A stretch of DNA of 64,000 nucleotides. Origin: CALCNS01 sp964425745. Its GTDB lineage: Bacteria > Bacillota > JAAYKD01. The stretch spans positions 124,001-188,000 of the forward strand of contig CAYRNW010000002.1 in the NCBI GenBank assembly GCA_964425745.1, read 5' to 3'. Below are positions 31,023 through 46,000 of this stretch, one piece after another. The notes under the pieces are model-generated. The model made no database searches. It was not told where the DNA came from and saw nothing but the letters and a program-made list of their open reading frames with translations. Position 1 is the stretch's first letter; each line of letters begins with the position of its first letter. The position numbers were made by a program, and so were the translations under genes.

Positions 31023-34000
31023 ATGACGACATCATTGAGCTACAAATTCAGACGCCTTTTAGCCATGATTTTGGTTCTGGCACAATTAACCGGTTCTGCA
31101 CCCGGTCTCTTGGTTGTGGCAGAAACTGTAACCGAACCACCTGCACTGGAGGAGTCTGTACCCATTGAAGATACTGCCCCAGGGGAGGAGTCTGTACCGG
31201 AGGAAGGTGAATCAGCGAATGCTGGAGAGTCTACAGATACAACTGTGACAGAAGAAGTTGTAACCGTTGTCGAAGATGAACCAACTGTAGAAATTTTAGG
31301 AATTTTACCTCCTAGTGGTCCTGTTACATTTACCGACAATGATGCTACCAGCACAAACCCTTATGTAATTAGTAGCCTTGAAGATCCTCTGATGTTTATG
31401 GTTGGCACTTATGCTTCAGTCCAGCCCACTGAATTATGGTTTTCCTTTACCGTTGGTGAAGGTGTTGTGGATGCTGCTATTGTGATTTCGGGTTTAGAAC
31501 CCGATGGCCCAACCGTGACCGGACAATATTTGCGTGCCTTAACTTTATACAATAGTGATGAACAAACGGTGTTTTCTACATTTTCAAACGGGGCATTCGG
31601 AGCGTTAGTCAGCGCGGGAACTTATAAATTGAAAGTTCGCCCTTCGGACAGCACAGGAACAACCCCTACCGGTGGCGCGATTGATCCGATGATGTGGTCG
31701 ATGGCCTTTCAACTTGTTCCAACCGGGCCAACCACGATAGGAGAAGGTCAGGCTACTAGTACTAATCCGATAATCATTGCTGACTTAACCAAACCTTTCG
31801 ATTTTTCAGTTGCGACTCAAACCACACAGCCCAGTGAACTGTGGTTTAGCTTTGTTGTACCAGATGGGATCAGTAACAAGCAATTAACCATACGAGGAAA
31901 TCAAAAGGATGGCTTTGTAACGTACCTCCATAATATGGAGATTTACGATTCCGGTAAAAATCTATTGCAACCAGAGCAATCTTCCTGGGGAACGCTGATT
32001 GATATTGTTGATGCTGGAACCTATTATTTGCGTTTGAGGAACTCGGATTATACAGGCACTGCCAGTGGGACTCCTATTCCTGCTATGAGTTGGACGCTAA
32101 CGTTTACTTTATTTACCACTTCACCAAACGTTTTAGCTGAGGGTTCGGCTACGCAACAGAACCCAGTGGTAATTACAGACTTACAAAGTGGTTATGCTTT
32201 CTGTGTAGGAGATTACACAAACCAACCCACAGAAGTATGGTTTGCATTTGCGGTTCCCGAAGGAGTTTCTAATCAAGAAATTGTTTTGAACCACGGAGGT
32301 GGATTGGCCTATTACGGGTTTGATACCTATGGTATTAATGAGTTGGCCCTTTTCGATGCGACCGGGACCGAACTCGCTAGTGAGATTAGTAACCCTGTTT
32401 TTGCTCAAGTCAGTAGCGGAAATTATGCATTGCGTTTGCGCAATTTTGTACAATGGGGACCGGCAGCGGGCACGTACCAACCGATTGAACCGACCAGTTA
32501 CCAAATTTCTTATAAAAGCGCTTTAAGCAAACCAACACTTAACAGTAATTCAGCTCAACCGGGAAATTACGCAACCTCACAAACTGTTTTTATTGATGTG
32601 CCTGTAGGCACTTCAGTAATATACTCACAGATGCAAAGGCCATGGGAAGACGAATCCTACACATTATACAATGAGCAAACTGGTGTTACTTATGATGAAT
32701 CCAAAACACTTCATTTTTCTGCAGTTACTTTTGATGGATCAAATCAAATAGACTCCTATAGTGGCCCGGTGACTATGACCTATTTGATTGGAGCCTATGT
32801 ACTAACCGATACCCCTCCTTCTACAGCAATCGTTCTTGATGAAAATCCGTATTGGTATATAGATACCCGTTCGACCGGAGCCGGTAATTATGGAATTAGC
32901 TTTGGCTTGATTCGCGAATCAAGCTGGGGTACTTCTTCATGGTCAATTTATGATTTTGCCGGTAATTTGATCAAACGCGGACAAGGGGAAGAATATGAAG
33001 GAACCCAGGTTCACGAAGTTGTCCAGTTTGGTCAGGGCCAGTATTATTTAAATTTGGAATATAGCAATTACCGTATTGGGTCTCCGAGTATTGTGAAGGC
33101 TTTAGATAGCATTCCCGTTGTAAGTTTGCCTACAGGAACTTATACCGAGGCACAAACCGTAACGTTATCCTTACCTGCGGACGCACCCGCAGGGAGCCAG
33201 ATTTATTATAAAGTGGATAATGTGAGCTGGGTAGATGCTTACTCGAACACGGGTTTATACGAGGCAGGTACTCAAATTACGATTCGTAATGATAGTGCCA
33301 TTTATTGTTATGTGAAGGACGACCAAGATCGCATCGGTCCGGTCAACAAAGTTGTCTACACTTTTTCGGGAACTCTGCCAACTGCGCCCACATCGAATCT
33401 TGTTAATTATGGAAATTATCCAGAAGGAACACTTCTTACCCTTAATGCACAAGAAGGGAAAGAGATTTATTATTTCTTCCGAAAAACTGAAGATTATCCC
33501 ACAACCTATACAATATATGCCCAAGGAACCAAATACACAGGATCAATTCCGTTAACTTCGCTTTTAGTGAATCCGACTAGTTACTATAAAGATATTTATT
33601 TGTATGCGGTTGCCATTGATTCTACAAGTGGATTAGCAAGTGGGTACTTAAGTCAAACCTATCGCTATGTGGTTCAGGGACCAACAATTACACCAACGCC
33701 TGCTACGAGCGGAATCACCTATGTGGATGCTGCTACACAAATCACGGTATCTCATACTTTAGAAGGTACTATTTATTATGCCCTAAATAACAATACAGAT
33801 TATCCGCAATGGTATTATACCTATTCCACCCCCATTCCTCTGACAACCAATACTCGTATTCGCACAAATATAAAATATGATAGTTCCAATTATTCAACGA
33901 TTAGTGAAGCCAAATTTGTTGTTACAGCAAGTAAAGAAATGCCTCTGCGAGAATATGTATATGCCTATGCTTTCAAAGGAGAGGAAGGTCGGTACCATAT

Positions 34001-37000
34001 CTCTGCAGCTACACCTGGAACTTATACCATTACGGTTTCCAATGAATATCCCGTTGAGGTTTGGAATCAAGATAAATCCCAGCTGCTGGCTTCTCGAACC
34101 AGTGGTTGGCAAGATTTGGTGGTTGATCTGCCTGCCGGAAACTCCTGGATCATTGTTGATAACCCTACCGAAATGGCAGAATCACAATACTATGTTTATG
34201 TGCAAAGACAAGTGGCTCCGCCAGTGTTTTCGCCGGAGCCGACTGGAGAATGGCAGACTGCTCCAGAATCAATTACAATTACGTCTCCGGAGAATGCAAC
34301 AATTCATTATAACGATGGGACTTGGAAAAGTGGGACTTCTCCAATAACGATAACCGGATTATCGGAAGGAACACGATATTTTTCGGCTTATTGTGAAATC
34401 AATTCGATTAATAGTACCTATGTTTATAAAACGTATTACATTGATGCAACACCACCATATTTGGAGGATTTAGAATCCAGCGTCTACAGATTCAAGTATA
34501 ATATTAGCAATAGTACTTGGAGTTATACATCGATTGGACCAGCAGTGTCTACCCTTTTTGATACGGTTTATATACAGTCAACCGGTTTCAAAGATGCAAC
34601 TAGTGGAATAGCCAAATTACATTATTATGCCTCAAAGGACCAAGGAGTGACTTGGCAATCGATTGGTAGTGCGGCCTTGAATGAATACTCTAACATTCCT
34701 AACTTTATGTGGAATACGCACGATTTCGTTGGTGACACAAGGGTAGAAAATGTATGGCTCAGGATTATTGTAGAAGATAAAGCAGGGTTAAAGAGTGCTG
34801 CCGATCCCAAAGATGTTGTAGATACCTTTGCCTATCCCTTCCATATTGATAATATTCCTACGGTAGCACCAACGAATCTCACTGTTACTCCAGGGCAAGG
34901 AAATGTATCACTTTCTTGGGACAGCACGTATGATTACTTCTATATATATCGAGCTGAAACATTAGAAGCATTAGCTTTGCAAACGGAACCGATTGGATAT
35001 ACAAATAATAAGACCTATTTAGATTATTTAGTGACTCCCTCGGACACTTCTAAAACCTTCTACTACGCTGTTTCTGCGGGTGATCGGGACCGTAATTACA
35101 AAGAGAGTGCTAAAACAAGTTCTACAGGGGTTTCTCCCTTAGCAGACACAACGAATCCTACGGCAGCATTTGGTGGGGAATATGTGGGGCCACAGAGCTC
35201 TTTCTATTGGGATGTTTCCGATAATGTGGCTTTAGGAAGCGTCAAAGTTACGATAACAGGAGCGAGTTCGTCAAAGATTTATACTGTTACTGAATTTAAC
35301 TCAATTAGAAATCATACGCAGTATTTTTATCCTAGCACCTTAGCAGATTTCGGATTTACTGAAGGCGAATATGCAATCACTTTAGAAATCACAGACGCAA
35401 CCGGCAATACATATACGCAATCAGATAGTTTCATTTATGATATTACTCCTCCATTAATCCCCGTAACTATAACCGCTTCATCACTCTCTGGGCGTATCCG
35501 TCTGGGATGGACGCCTTCCGCTTCAATAGATGTTCGCTACTATACCATCTATCGAAGCGAAACTGAAACAGGAGAGTATGATTACCGAACCTATACCTAT
35601 GATTACCAGACAACGTACGACGATTCCTTAGCAAGCGATGTGGGCCAAACCTATTATTACAAAATTAAGGTTCAAGATAAAGCAGGAAATGAAAGTGATT
35701 TTACAAGCACAGTCAGTGCAGTTGTAGGAGAGTTTAACCCTTCTTTGCGTATCGCTGTACAACCGGTGCCTGGTCAATCATTGACCTTGTATTACAAAGA
35801 TTTCCCGCCTGAGTATTATGACAGTAGTCTCAATGGTTATGTTTACGAAAATATCGAGTTCTATTTAGATCAGGAAACTAGTCCGTTCCGGACAGTGTCT
35901 AACTATAGTTATGGCATGGACCAGGAGAGAAGTATTAGTTACACTGTACCCATTACCATGACAGGAAGTCATACGATTCGTGCAATTTCTCGAGGTGCTT
36001 CCTCAGACCTTGACCGCACAGCGATGATTCGTTTTACGGTGACGGAATATGCACCAACATTGACCTTGGGTGTTGGAAGCGCTACTCCGGGTAGTGTGGT
36101 CTCTTATACGCTGTCAGATTTTGCACCAGTACAATATGTATATCTCTATTTAAACCCCGATGATAGCGGAACTAGTTCCGGAAATTATTTGACGTATCTT
36201 TATTATTATGATGAGGAATCCTATACTGCGAATGTGACCATCCCCACAACGGTAACACCGGGAATTTATACCTTGCGCGCAGTACAAGCCAATAGTAATC
36301 TCACAGCGTTCGCTACACTTGAAGTTACTTCCCCGCAAGCTACTGTTACGTTATCGGAGTCGTATCCACCGATTTTAGGTAAAACGATTTCTATCGGCGG
36401 AGAGGGCTACAAACCATATGAAAATGTTGATATTTATGTGAATGACCAACCTAAACTCACACAACAGGTCGGGTATTCAGGTTATTTGAGTCGTTCAATG
36501 ACTCTACCAGATACACTGGCAGGGAACAGTTTGACTATTGTAACCGTTGGACAAGAAAGCCAGCGAATGGCAGTGTTATCAACAGCGATACAGCAAAACA
36601 AACCCGTATTGACGTTGCCCGAAAGTGCTATTTTGGGGAGTGCTTTTACCGTTAGTGCAACTGGTTATGGAGCCTATGAACGGATTCGTCTTTATATGGA
36701 TGGCTCGGAAATCTCATCGAATTATGCTACCGCGAGTGGAACAACCTCCTTTACTTACACCCTACCTTTGTCTACATCTACAGGTAGACATTCCATAGAA
36801 CTCTTGGATGCAGCAGGGAATCGCGTTGGAGGAAGTTTAGTCGTAACGCGAGCGAATCTCACGTTGACCCCGTCTGGAAATCCGGTATTGGGTTCTGAGT
36901 TATCGCTCATTGCTTCGGATTTCAAAGCCAGTGAGACGGTTACCTTCACAATGAATGGGGTAACGTTAGGAAATAAAACTGCAGATGCTTCAGGAATTGC

Positions 37001-40000
37001 TATTTATACGATTGCCAGCTTAGCCGTAAGTTCCAATACTTATGTCTTTACAGCTAGTGGTAGCTCCGGTACGGCAGTATCCGCTTGGAGCGCTTATACA
37101 TCAGATCGGTTAACCGTGAGTTATGAAGGTGTCTTAGAACCGGGTAAAGCGTTATCCGTTGGAGTAAGTGGTTTAGCTGCTGGTGCTACTTTGAAAGCAT
37201 TCATGAATCAACAACCCAGTGTGTTTGATCCGGCCATTGTTGCCGACAGCTCAGGAAATGCAACATTTGATTTAATTCTTCCTGCAGGATATGTTGGCGA
37301 AAGTGCTCAATTGCTGGTCTGTGGAGAGGGTTCAGGCAATACCTATCCATGGCAAACAACGGACCTTCCGGTTTCATCTGTAACAGCAAGTACGACCTAT
37401 AGCCCGGCAACACCCTCCGCAGGAGCTACCCTCACATTCTCGGCTTCTGGTTTTAGCTCGAGTGATACAATTAATCTTTGGTTTGAAGGAAAGCAAGTTG
37501 CCACGGCGACTGCTACAGCAACAGGAACGGCAAGCTTAGCTTGGAGTATTCCCTTGGCTACAAAAGCGGGACAATACACCTTTACCCTAAGTGGTGTCAA
37601 TGGACATCAGTATGTGAAGAGCAATGTAACGATTGCTGCTTATCAACCCAATATTTCTGCACCTACCTCTGCTACGGCTGGTGAACAAATCACGGTTTCT
37701 GCCACTGGATTAGCAGACGGCGAACTGATGTTTGTTTCACTGAACGGAACCCAGGTTTCCAATAGCCCGGCTACGGCTACTTCGAGTTCAGCGGCAGCAT
37801 CGTTTATCATTCCGGCTCATATGGCTGCCGGAACCTATGGTTTGGTTATTACTTTCAATCAAAGCACTGCTGTCGTAGAAAGAACCATCACCATTCAAGG
37901 GTTCACGCCTGCGTTGACAACAGCTCAAGATGAATCCAAAACCAAAGCCAATCTTACTTTAGCGGGCTTCGCAGTGGGTGAAGGAGTCAAAGTTTACTTT
38001 GATAATCGTGAAATAACCTCTGCTGTTACAACGGTAGAAGGCAATCCTAACTTCGTAATTGGATCTACCGGTATCTTGAATTTAGTGTATAGTTTCCCGG
38101 TTAGTGTGACTTCCGGGACCCACAGCTTTGCCGTTATCGGTAAGGTTAGCCACCGCATGGCCTATGACACCTTAGACATTGAAGTCAGTGGTCAACGAGT
38201 AACCATGTTAAATACAGATGATCGTGCAGAAGGCAAACCTGGTATTTCAATGACGCTATCTGCCGATGGGTTTACTCCCGGTGTGACGGTGCAAGTAAAA
38301 TTCGGAGATATGGATATTACACCGACTCAAAAAATCACCGACAGCAATGGGTATTACACTGCTTCATTGAATATACCCTTAGGAGCCAATGACGGCCTAC
38401 ACACCGTGCAGGTCTTAGCTCCTTTTGTACAAGAGCTGGCACAAACCACGGTCAGAGTCGACACCATTGCACCCACTGTTCCGGTAGGGAGTGCAATTCA
38501 AGCAAAACGTCAAATCACCTTCCAATGGGAAAAAGTAGCAGATGCCGATATTGATAAGTATCAGGTGTTCCGCAAACTCAGTAGTGAACTTAGTTCGGCG
38601 TATGTCATGACCAATGAGGTCAGCAGTACGGTATCCTCCGTGGTTCATCAACTGGCAGCTCAAACGTACCCGCTTGTGATTGGTGAGACTTATAACTATA
38701 TGGTCAAATCGGTTGACCGATTAGGCAATGTCAGTATAGGTTCTACCCCAGTTACGGCTACATTATTGCCCGATACTGCGAACCCCGTAGTTGAGTACAT
38801 GGGTGGACCATACGGTGGGTATTATAATGGGAACTATACGTTGCGTGGTCAGGCCGAATTCACTCCAACCATTAGTGATGATCGTCAAGCCACTTCGGTC
38901 ACCATGGCCTATAGTAAAGACGGCAGCACGTTTACCTCTTTGCCAGCAACAGCTTTGACGTACCAAGGCACTTCTTGGAGTGGAACCTATTTATTCAGAG
39001 CTACAGTTATGTTAGATACGGTTGCAATTAGCCAACAAGCAGAGCTGGGGGATGGCCTTTATACGATACGATTGACCGCACTCGATGCAGCCGGTAAGAG
39101 TAGTGTTCGGACCCAACAATACTATATCGATAATACACCACCAGCGGCGGCAACGGCGTTTACCGCGGCCGATGGAGCAAAAAATGCGAATTTACAATGG
39201 AGCTATGCCAACTCTGCCGATGTAGATTACTTCCTACTTTCCTACGGTACCGATCCGGCGAACTTGAATTCTACAAATTATATTAATAATGATCAGCGTT
39301 CGTATCAAGTTAATAACCTAACTGCCGGAACACAATATACGTTCAAGTTACAGGCACGAGACTATGCCGGAAATTTATCAAGCGCATTGAGCGCAACAGC
39401 CACACCTTTTACGGATACCATTGCTCCGGTTATTGATGCTACTACCATTAATCCAGCTGCCAAGACGCGTTTTGGAGCTTCGGCAAGTTTCAATATGAAG
39501 GCTACCGACAATGTGGGCGTTACAGCAATGAATGTATATGTTGCTCCCAAAGCAACTGGCACTTTTACGCAGATTGATTCGAATGCATATTCGTTCTACA
39601 ACTACGGTGAAACAAAATACATTTATCTAAACAACATCACTCTAAATGGGGAGTACATTGTTCGATTTGTTGCCTTAGATGCAGCAGGGTTAGAATCGGC
39701 ACCTTTGGATGTCGAGTATCTCTTCGATGTGACACCCCCAGTGGTTGCTACCCCAACAGCGACTTCGGTTTCGGGCGGCATTTTGATAAGCTGGAATAAA
39801 TCGACAGAAGCAGATTTGTATTACTACCGATTGTATCGAAAGGCCCCCGGTGCAAGTAATTACAGTTACTTCCGCTACATTTCTCCGGTGAGCAACGTAC
39901 TGCCAGATGGAAAAATTGGATACATGGATTACCAGGTCACCGCTGGAGAAACCTATTTCTATAAAGTTGATGCCATGGATGATTTGGGCAATGCTTCTAA

Positions 40001-43000
40001 CTTAGATGCAGCAGTTGCTGTTTCTGCTCAACCAGGGGAGTTTACCTTAACCTTGATCTTATCGCCAACAGAAGGGATTACTCCCGGTAAAGAACTCACC
40101 ATTCAAGCCACAGGCTTGCGGCCGTATGAATCCGCATCTCTTTCCATTGATACCAAACCTTTTGCCACGGTATATGCCAATGACAAGGGGGAATTCAGCT
40201 ATGGTTGGAGTTACATCATCAATACTGAATCCGGTGATCATACGCTAGCTATGACGACCTCTTCCAGTAATCAGACCAAAAGTATAACCTTTGTCTCCAA
40301 TGCTACCAAGCTTCCGGCTCCGGGGAACTTAAACGCTGCCCCTAATGTAATGAGTGTAACCCTAACCTGGGATGCAGTAGAAGGGGCATACAATTATGCT
40401 GTTTATAGGAAAGCCGCTTCCGAAAACGAGTTCAGCCTACTCACCGATAAAGCGTATTATCGAACCTATACCGATACTTCTGTCAGCAAAGATGTAGTTT
40501 ATACTTATGAAGTAGCCGCAATCGACCGCTATGGACTGATTGGAAATCGAAGTATTTCAGCAATTGCACAACCATTGCCAGATAATAATCCGCCTACGAT
40601 TGGAGTATTGGCTTCTAGTCGTAACGGTGAAAAGCTGACCCTCGTTGCAACAGTGAGCGATGATATACGTTTACAAAAAATCGATTTCAAATACAAAGTC
40701 AAAGGATCAGCAGATTCTACTTATATGGTTATAACTTCTGTTGCAATAACGGGAGACAAAAAATCCGCTTCAACAAGCTATGAATTTAGTACGGAAGAAT
40801 GGTTACAAGGGGAGTACACCATACAAGCCGTTGTTTGGGATACTGCGGGGAACCAATCAGAGCCCAAAACGATTGAAGTCAAAGTCATCACCGATAAACC
40901 TAAAGCACCAACCGGTTTAACCGCAACAGCTGCGCAAATGCGAGTCAACCTAGTTTGGCAAGCTCCAATATATGAAGTCGGTGAAACCTTAATCGAGATA
41001 GCTCGGTACAACATCTATAGAAAAATTGGAACAGCTGGCGAATATCAGTTGCTTTCAACCACAACCCAATTAACCTACTCCGACCTCAAGGTTGAATTGG
41101 CAAAAGAGTATTATTATCAAATTAAATCTGTCAGTGTCTTTGGTGTTGAGAGCTTAGCAGTTCAGACAACGACTTTAGTAACTCCTATTGCAGATACCAC
41201 CCTGCCTGTGATTACAGGCTTCAACCCGGTAGCAAATACCCGATTGGGTCGGGAGATTACGGTTAGTGTGATTGCAACTGACAATGTAAAAGTGGTATCA
41301 ACCGAGTTCTTTGTTGTTACGACTTCAGGGGATGTCAGTATTGGCAAGAGCGATTCGGGAAGCATTACCTTCCACACTAAGCAATATATTACCGAAGGTG
41401 ATTTAACCTTAAAAGCCATTGTTAAAGATGCTGCCGGTAATTCAGCTACTCAAAATGTTATTTATAAAGCCGACAATGTGGCTCCGGTAGCACCAATCTT
41501 AACAGCGGCACCGGGTGAATTATCGGTGCAACTGAGTTGGACTATGACCGTTATGCCAACAGATTTCTCTCATTATCACGTTTATTTGTTAGCCGATGGA
41601 GTCAGTCCCGCAGATCATACCGATCCACCGGTTGCGAAAGTAACGGTTCAGTTATACAAGCATAATGTCACCGCTGAAAGCCGGTTCTTTGTAACGGCTG
41701 TAGATACTTTGGGGAACGAAAGTGTTCCTTCCAATGTGGCTGTAGCAGCTCCTGGTCTAGATGCCACCCCTCCGGTGATTAGCTCCTTAACCCCCGGAAA
41801 CAGAACCACGGTTCGTTCCGACATCACCCTACTTGCAGCCGCAACCGATAACGTGGGAATCGATACCTATACTTTTGAAGCGATTGCCATGGAAGAAGAC
41901 CCTGAAACCGGTAGCTTAGCGATTCAAAGCGAAGCCAGTTGGATTGAAGTGGGTCTGATTCCTGCTGCCTCCGGATCATCAACCGGTTCAACCCCTTGGA
42001 ATACTCGAGATGTTAGAGTAACTCCGACCGGTCCCGTAGCGAAGTATCCCGACGGTTTCTATACCTTGCGAGTTACAGCCAAAGATAAAGTTGGTAACCT
42101 TGCCAGTAAATCTGAAGTCGTCAAGGTCGCGAATAATCCACCTTTGCCACCGGAAGGCTTACGAGCCGATGCTGGGGAATGGCGTTTAATGATTAGCTGG
42201 AAACCCTTTACCGGAACCGATGTAGCCGGATATGTTGTTGAACGAGCTGTCAAAAATGCCGGCGATGCCGATTATGGTGTGTTCAGTGAAGTCTCACGCA
42301 CGACTTCAAATATTTATATCAATACCTTGCTGAATCCTTTACATCAATACAGTTACCGTGTGGCTATGATCAATGATCTTGGCAACATCGGACCTTGGGC
42401 TACAGTTTCGGATCAACGACCAATGGAGCAGACTTCAAAACCTAATATTATGAAAATGATACCAACAGATAGTCAACGATTTAATGCTACTCTCCAACTC
42501 GGATTGCAAATGCAAGACGAGGTTGCCGTCGACCATGTTGATCTCTACTATTACTACATTGGGGAAAGCTCTTTCGGAGATTTACCTGCACCCGATGTCA
42601 ATTACACCAAGTTCCATACGATTTCCGGAGATGATATTCAGTATACCCGAATTGAAACTTCTGAAACCGATGTCTTTGGAACCCAAGCGTATGTGGCTTC
42701 TTATAATTGGGATACCAGTTTATTAGCACAAGGCCTCTATGCAGTGAAAGCCGTTGCTGTTAACAAGGGAAATCAAAGTTCCACGTATGTGAAGAAATAT
42801 TTCAAAGACACAACTCCTCCAGACGCTCCAACCGATGTGGTGATTAGTGATCCTGCTACCGGAAAAACCTTGAACTTGGTGTGGAGTTCCGGAGCAGATG
42901 TCAAATTCTATGAAGTCTGGAGAAGCACCGATTCCGATGAGGTCTTTACTCACAATACAACAGGAACCTCGGGAACGTATACCCGGATATCCCAGCCTCG

Positions 43001-46000
43001 CAGTGCGGTATATTCCGATACCGGTTTAACCGATAACACGCTGTATTATTACCACGTTGTTACTGTGGATACTGCTGGAAACGTTTCGACTCCTTCCATA
43101 CGCAACCAGGGAACACCAACTGCCAAGAGCGATTTGGGAATTCACGCGATTTATACAGAACCCGCCGTCGTCATTGCTGGACGTAACAATGTCTTAAAGG
43201 CGTCCCTAAGAAATGATGGCAATGCCAGAGCAACCGGCGAAGTGGAGTTCTATTATCACAATGGCATGGCCTATGTATCCGTTGGAAAAGTAGCTGTGAA
43301 CTTAGCAGCCAATCTCGGTGGCGAAGCGACCCTTACCTGGGCTGCTCCCTCGGATTTAGGTGCAAATTTATCTTTGCAGGCAACAATTATCACCGATGCT
43401 ACGACAGTCGATACCGGAGGCGAAAACAACGTCTTCCAGCGAGATACGATTCTGACGAACCAGCCACCCATTGCCAGTATTATTCTACCGGCAGGCAATC
43501 AATTTGATTCAGGAATCTTGTATACCTTCACTGCGACCAATGCAGACAGTACTGCTTCTAAAGACCCTGACGGAAGAATCATTCAATATAGTTGGGACTT
43601 TGGCAATGGTAAAAAAGCGGAGGGCGCATCTGCAACCACTCAATATGTGTTACCCGGACTGTATACGGTAACCTTGACTGTAAAAGATAATAACAACGCA
43701 GTAACTACCACAACTACTCCGTTTACGGTTGGTGACACTCGCCCAGACCTTTATGTGGAGTCGATTCGCTGGACTCCGGAAGAAACCAAAGAAGGTGACG
43801 TCGTCGTTATTACGGCGGTGGTGGGCAACAAGGGATTAGGCGATGCACGCTTAGGCTTCTTAACCGGTTTCTATATTGATAATCAGTACATGGGCTATAC
43901 CAAAATTGACGTGGATTCGAATAACGTCAGCTTAGCTCAAGGTAAAACCACAGAAGTTAGTTTCAATTACGTAGCAACTGCAGGCGTGCACGTAGTGAAG
44001 GTTGTCGCCAATGATATCTTAGATACCTTAAAAGAAACCGATAAAGGCAATAATAATCGTAGCGCAGTATTAAGCAACTTACAGATTTCCTTTGCCGATG
44101 TCGGTGTAGAAAGTGTAAGTTGGGTGCCTGAAGGTAATGTCTTCGATACGCAACAACCCTTTGCTTACCGTGCAGTTATTAAGAACTATGGAGACAAAGC
44201 TGCCGATAACTTTGGTGTTTCGATTTATATCGATGACGAATATCGCGGTCGTCAAGTGATCCCCACTTTAGCCATTGGAGCAAGCCAAACCTTAAATTAC
44301 TATGTGGTACCAAAAGCCGGTGTGCATAAAGTAGAAATCAAAGTTGACGATTTGAATCCAGTCCTAATCGAAGAAAATACAACCAATAATAATATGAGCA
44401 TTATCACGGAAGCCTTCCGAGTGGTCTATCCTGAAATTGTAGTAGGAGATATTACCTGGAAACCAACGGAGACAACTCTAACTGAAGGAACTTCTATTAC
44501 CTTTGATGCGAAGTTGATCAATAACAGTACCATCAATATTACCGATACCTTCCAGGTTCATGCTGCCATGGACGGACGCGTCTTTAAAACCATAACCGTT
44601 GACGGAATTAAAGCCGGTGAAGTGAAAACGGTCTCTGCCAAGTGGGCAGCAATCGGTGGTGAGCATACCTATAAAATTATTGTAGATGCAAAGAAAGAAG
44701 TTATTGATCCCGATAAGACGGTTGAAAAGAGTATTACCTTACCAACCTTGTCGATTCTTTACCCGAATCTTCATATTAGCAACGTAACCTACTCCCCATT
44801 GAATGTGGAATACGGTAAAGCGGTTAGTTTCTTGGTCAGTGTCAATAATCAGAGTGTTGCTACCGCTTTCAAACGTTTCAGCGTGGGCTTATTCGTTGAC
44901 GGCAAATCGGTTGCGGCAGCTGAGATCGACGGAATTCGTGGATACAGCACTGTGCCGGTCGTCATAACCTGGACCCCCAATAAAGCAGGGCCGATGACCT
45001 TCCAGATTTTGGTTGACAGTATGAATGTGTTGAACCTCGAGAAACCCAGCGAAGGAATCCGTCGTGTTTGGACGACCAGTATCGATGTTAAACAAGCCTT
45101 AACGATGAAGGCCTCCCCCAACAAGCAAGAAGAAGACGACGATTTCTTAGCCGTTCTCTACACAACGGCAGATGGGTTCGTTCCCTTAAAGGCACAATTA
45201 TTCCATGAGAGCATTTCTGCCCTTCCGTTGACTCCGGATCAGGATGCTCAGGTTACCTATACCTTAAAACAAGGCGAAACCCTAAAACTATCGGGTAGCT
45301 TAGCGTATAACGCCATTGAGCGAGCGTTTATGTATCAGATGCCGATCTCCGGAGATTTGACTACAGGTACCTACACTCTCGAGATGATTGGTTCTGCCGG
45401 AGTGGATTCCATTAGTAATCTATGTAACATTCGAATTGTGCAAAGTGGTGTAGTCACCGTTGAAACCAACAAAACAGAGTATAAGCTTGGTGAAATCGTT
45501 CGAGTCAGCGGTCGATTCATGATGGGCGGACAACCTGCGGCTAATGAACGTGTCGTGCTTGACTTCCAATTGCTACCGAGATTACCGGAGCCCTTGCTTG
45601 GACGCGATGCCAAAGGCAATGAAATCTTCCTCGTTTGGAGTGCCGAAGAAATCATCTTCGTTACGACCGATGCCGAAGGGTATTACTCTTACAACTTCGT
45701 GCCCTTTACCGGTGAAGCTGGCGATTGGCAAATTCTCGCTTTTGGATATCAGAAGTTCCTCGGAACCGGCTCGCAAGCCAATATCAAGGTTTGGGGCATG
45801 GCATCCTCACCTGCCAGCTTAACATTGGTTGCCAGCAAGAATACACAATTCTCGAAAGAAATTCTCTTCCGACATGCGTCGCCTAAGAATCCCGATGGAG
45901 ATCCTTTGACGGGTGTTACTGCAATGTTAATTCCCACATCTGCGAATGTTGGTGTTTCCGCTACTCTTGATACGTCGAATATGATGAGAGTGCTCAGTCC

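Noticed and set aside
33877..34347. A 156-codon plus-strand frame overlapping the giant gene in another phase
   Set aside because: Composition is that of a shifted beta-repeat, with no Shine-Dalgarno site.
35729..38458. CRISPR-like or tandem DNA repeat in the ten-unit region
   Set aside because: The periodicity is at the protein level; the DNA of the units is too diverged to form direct repeats.
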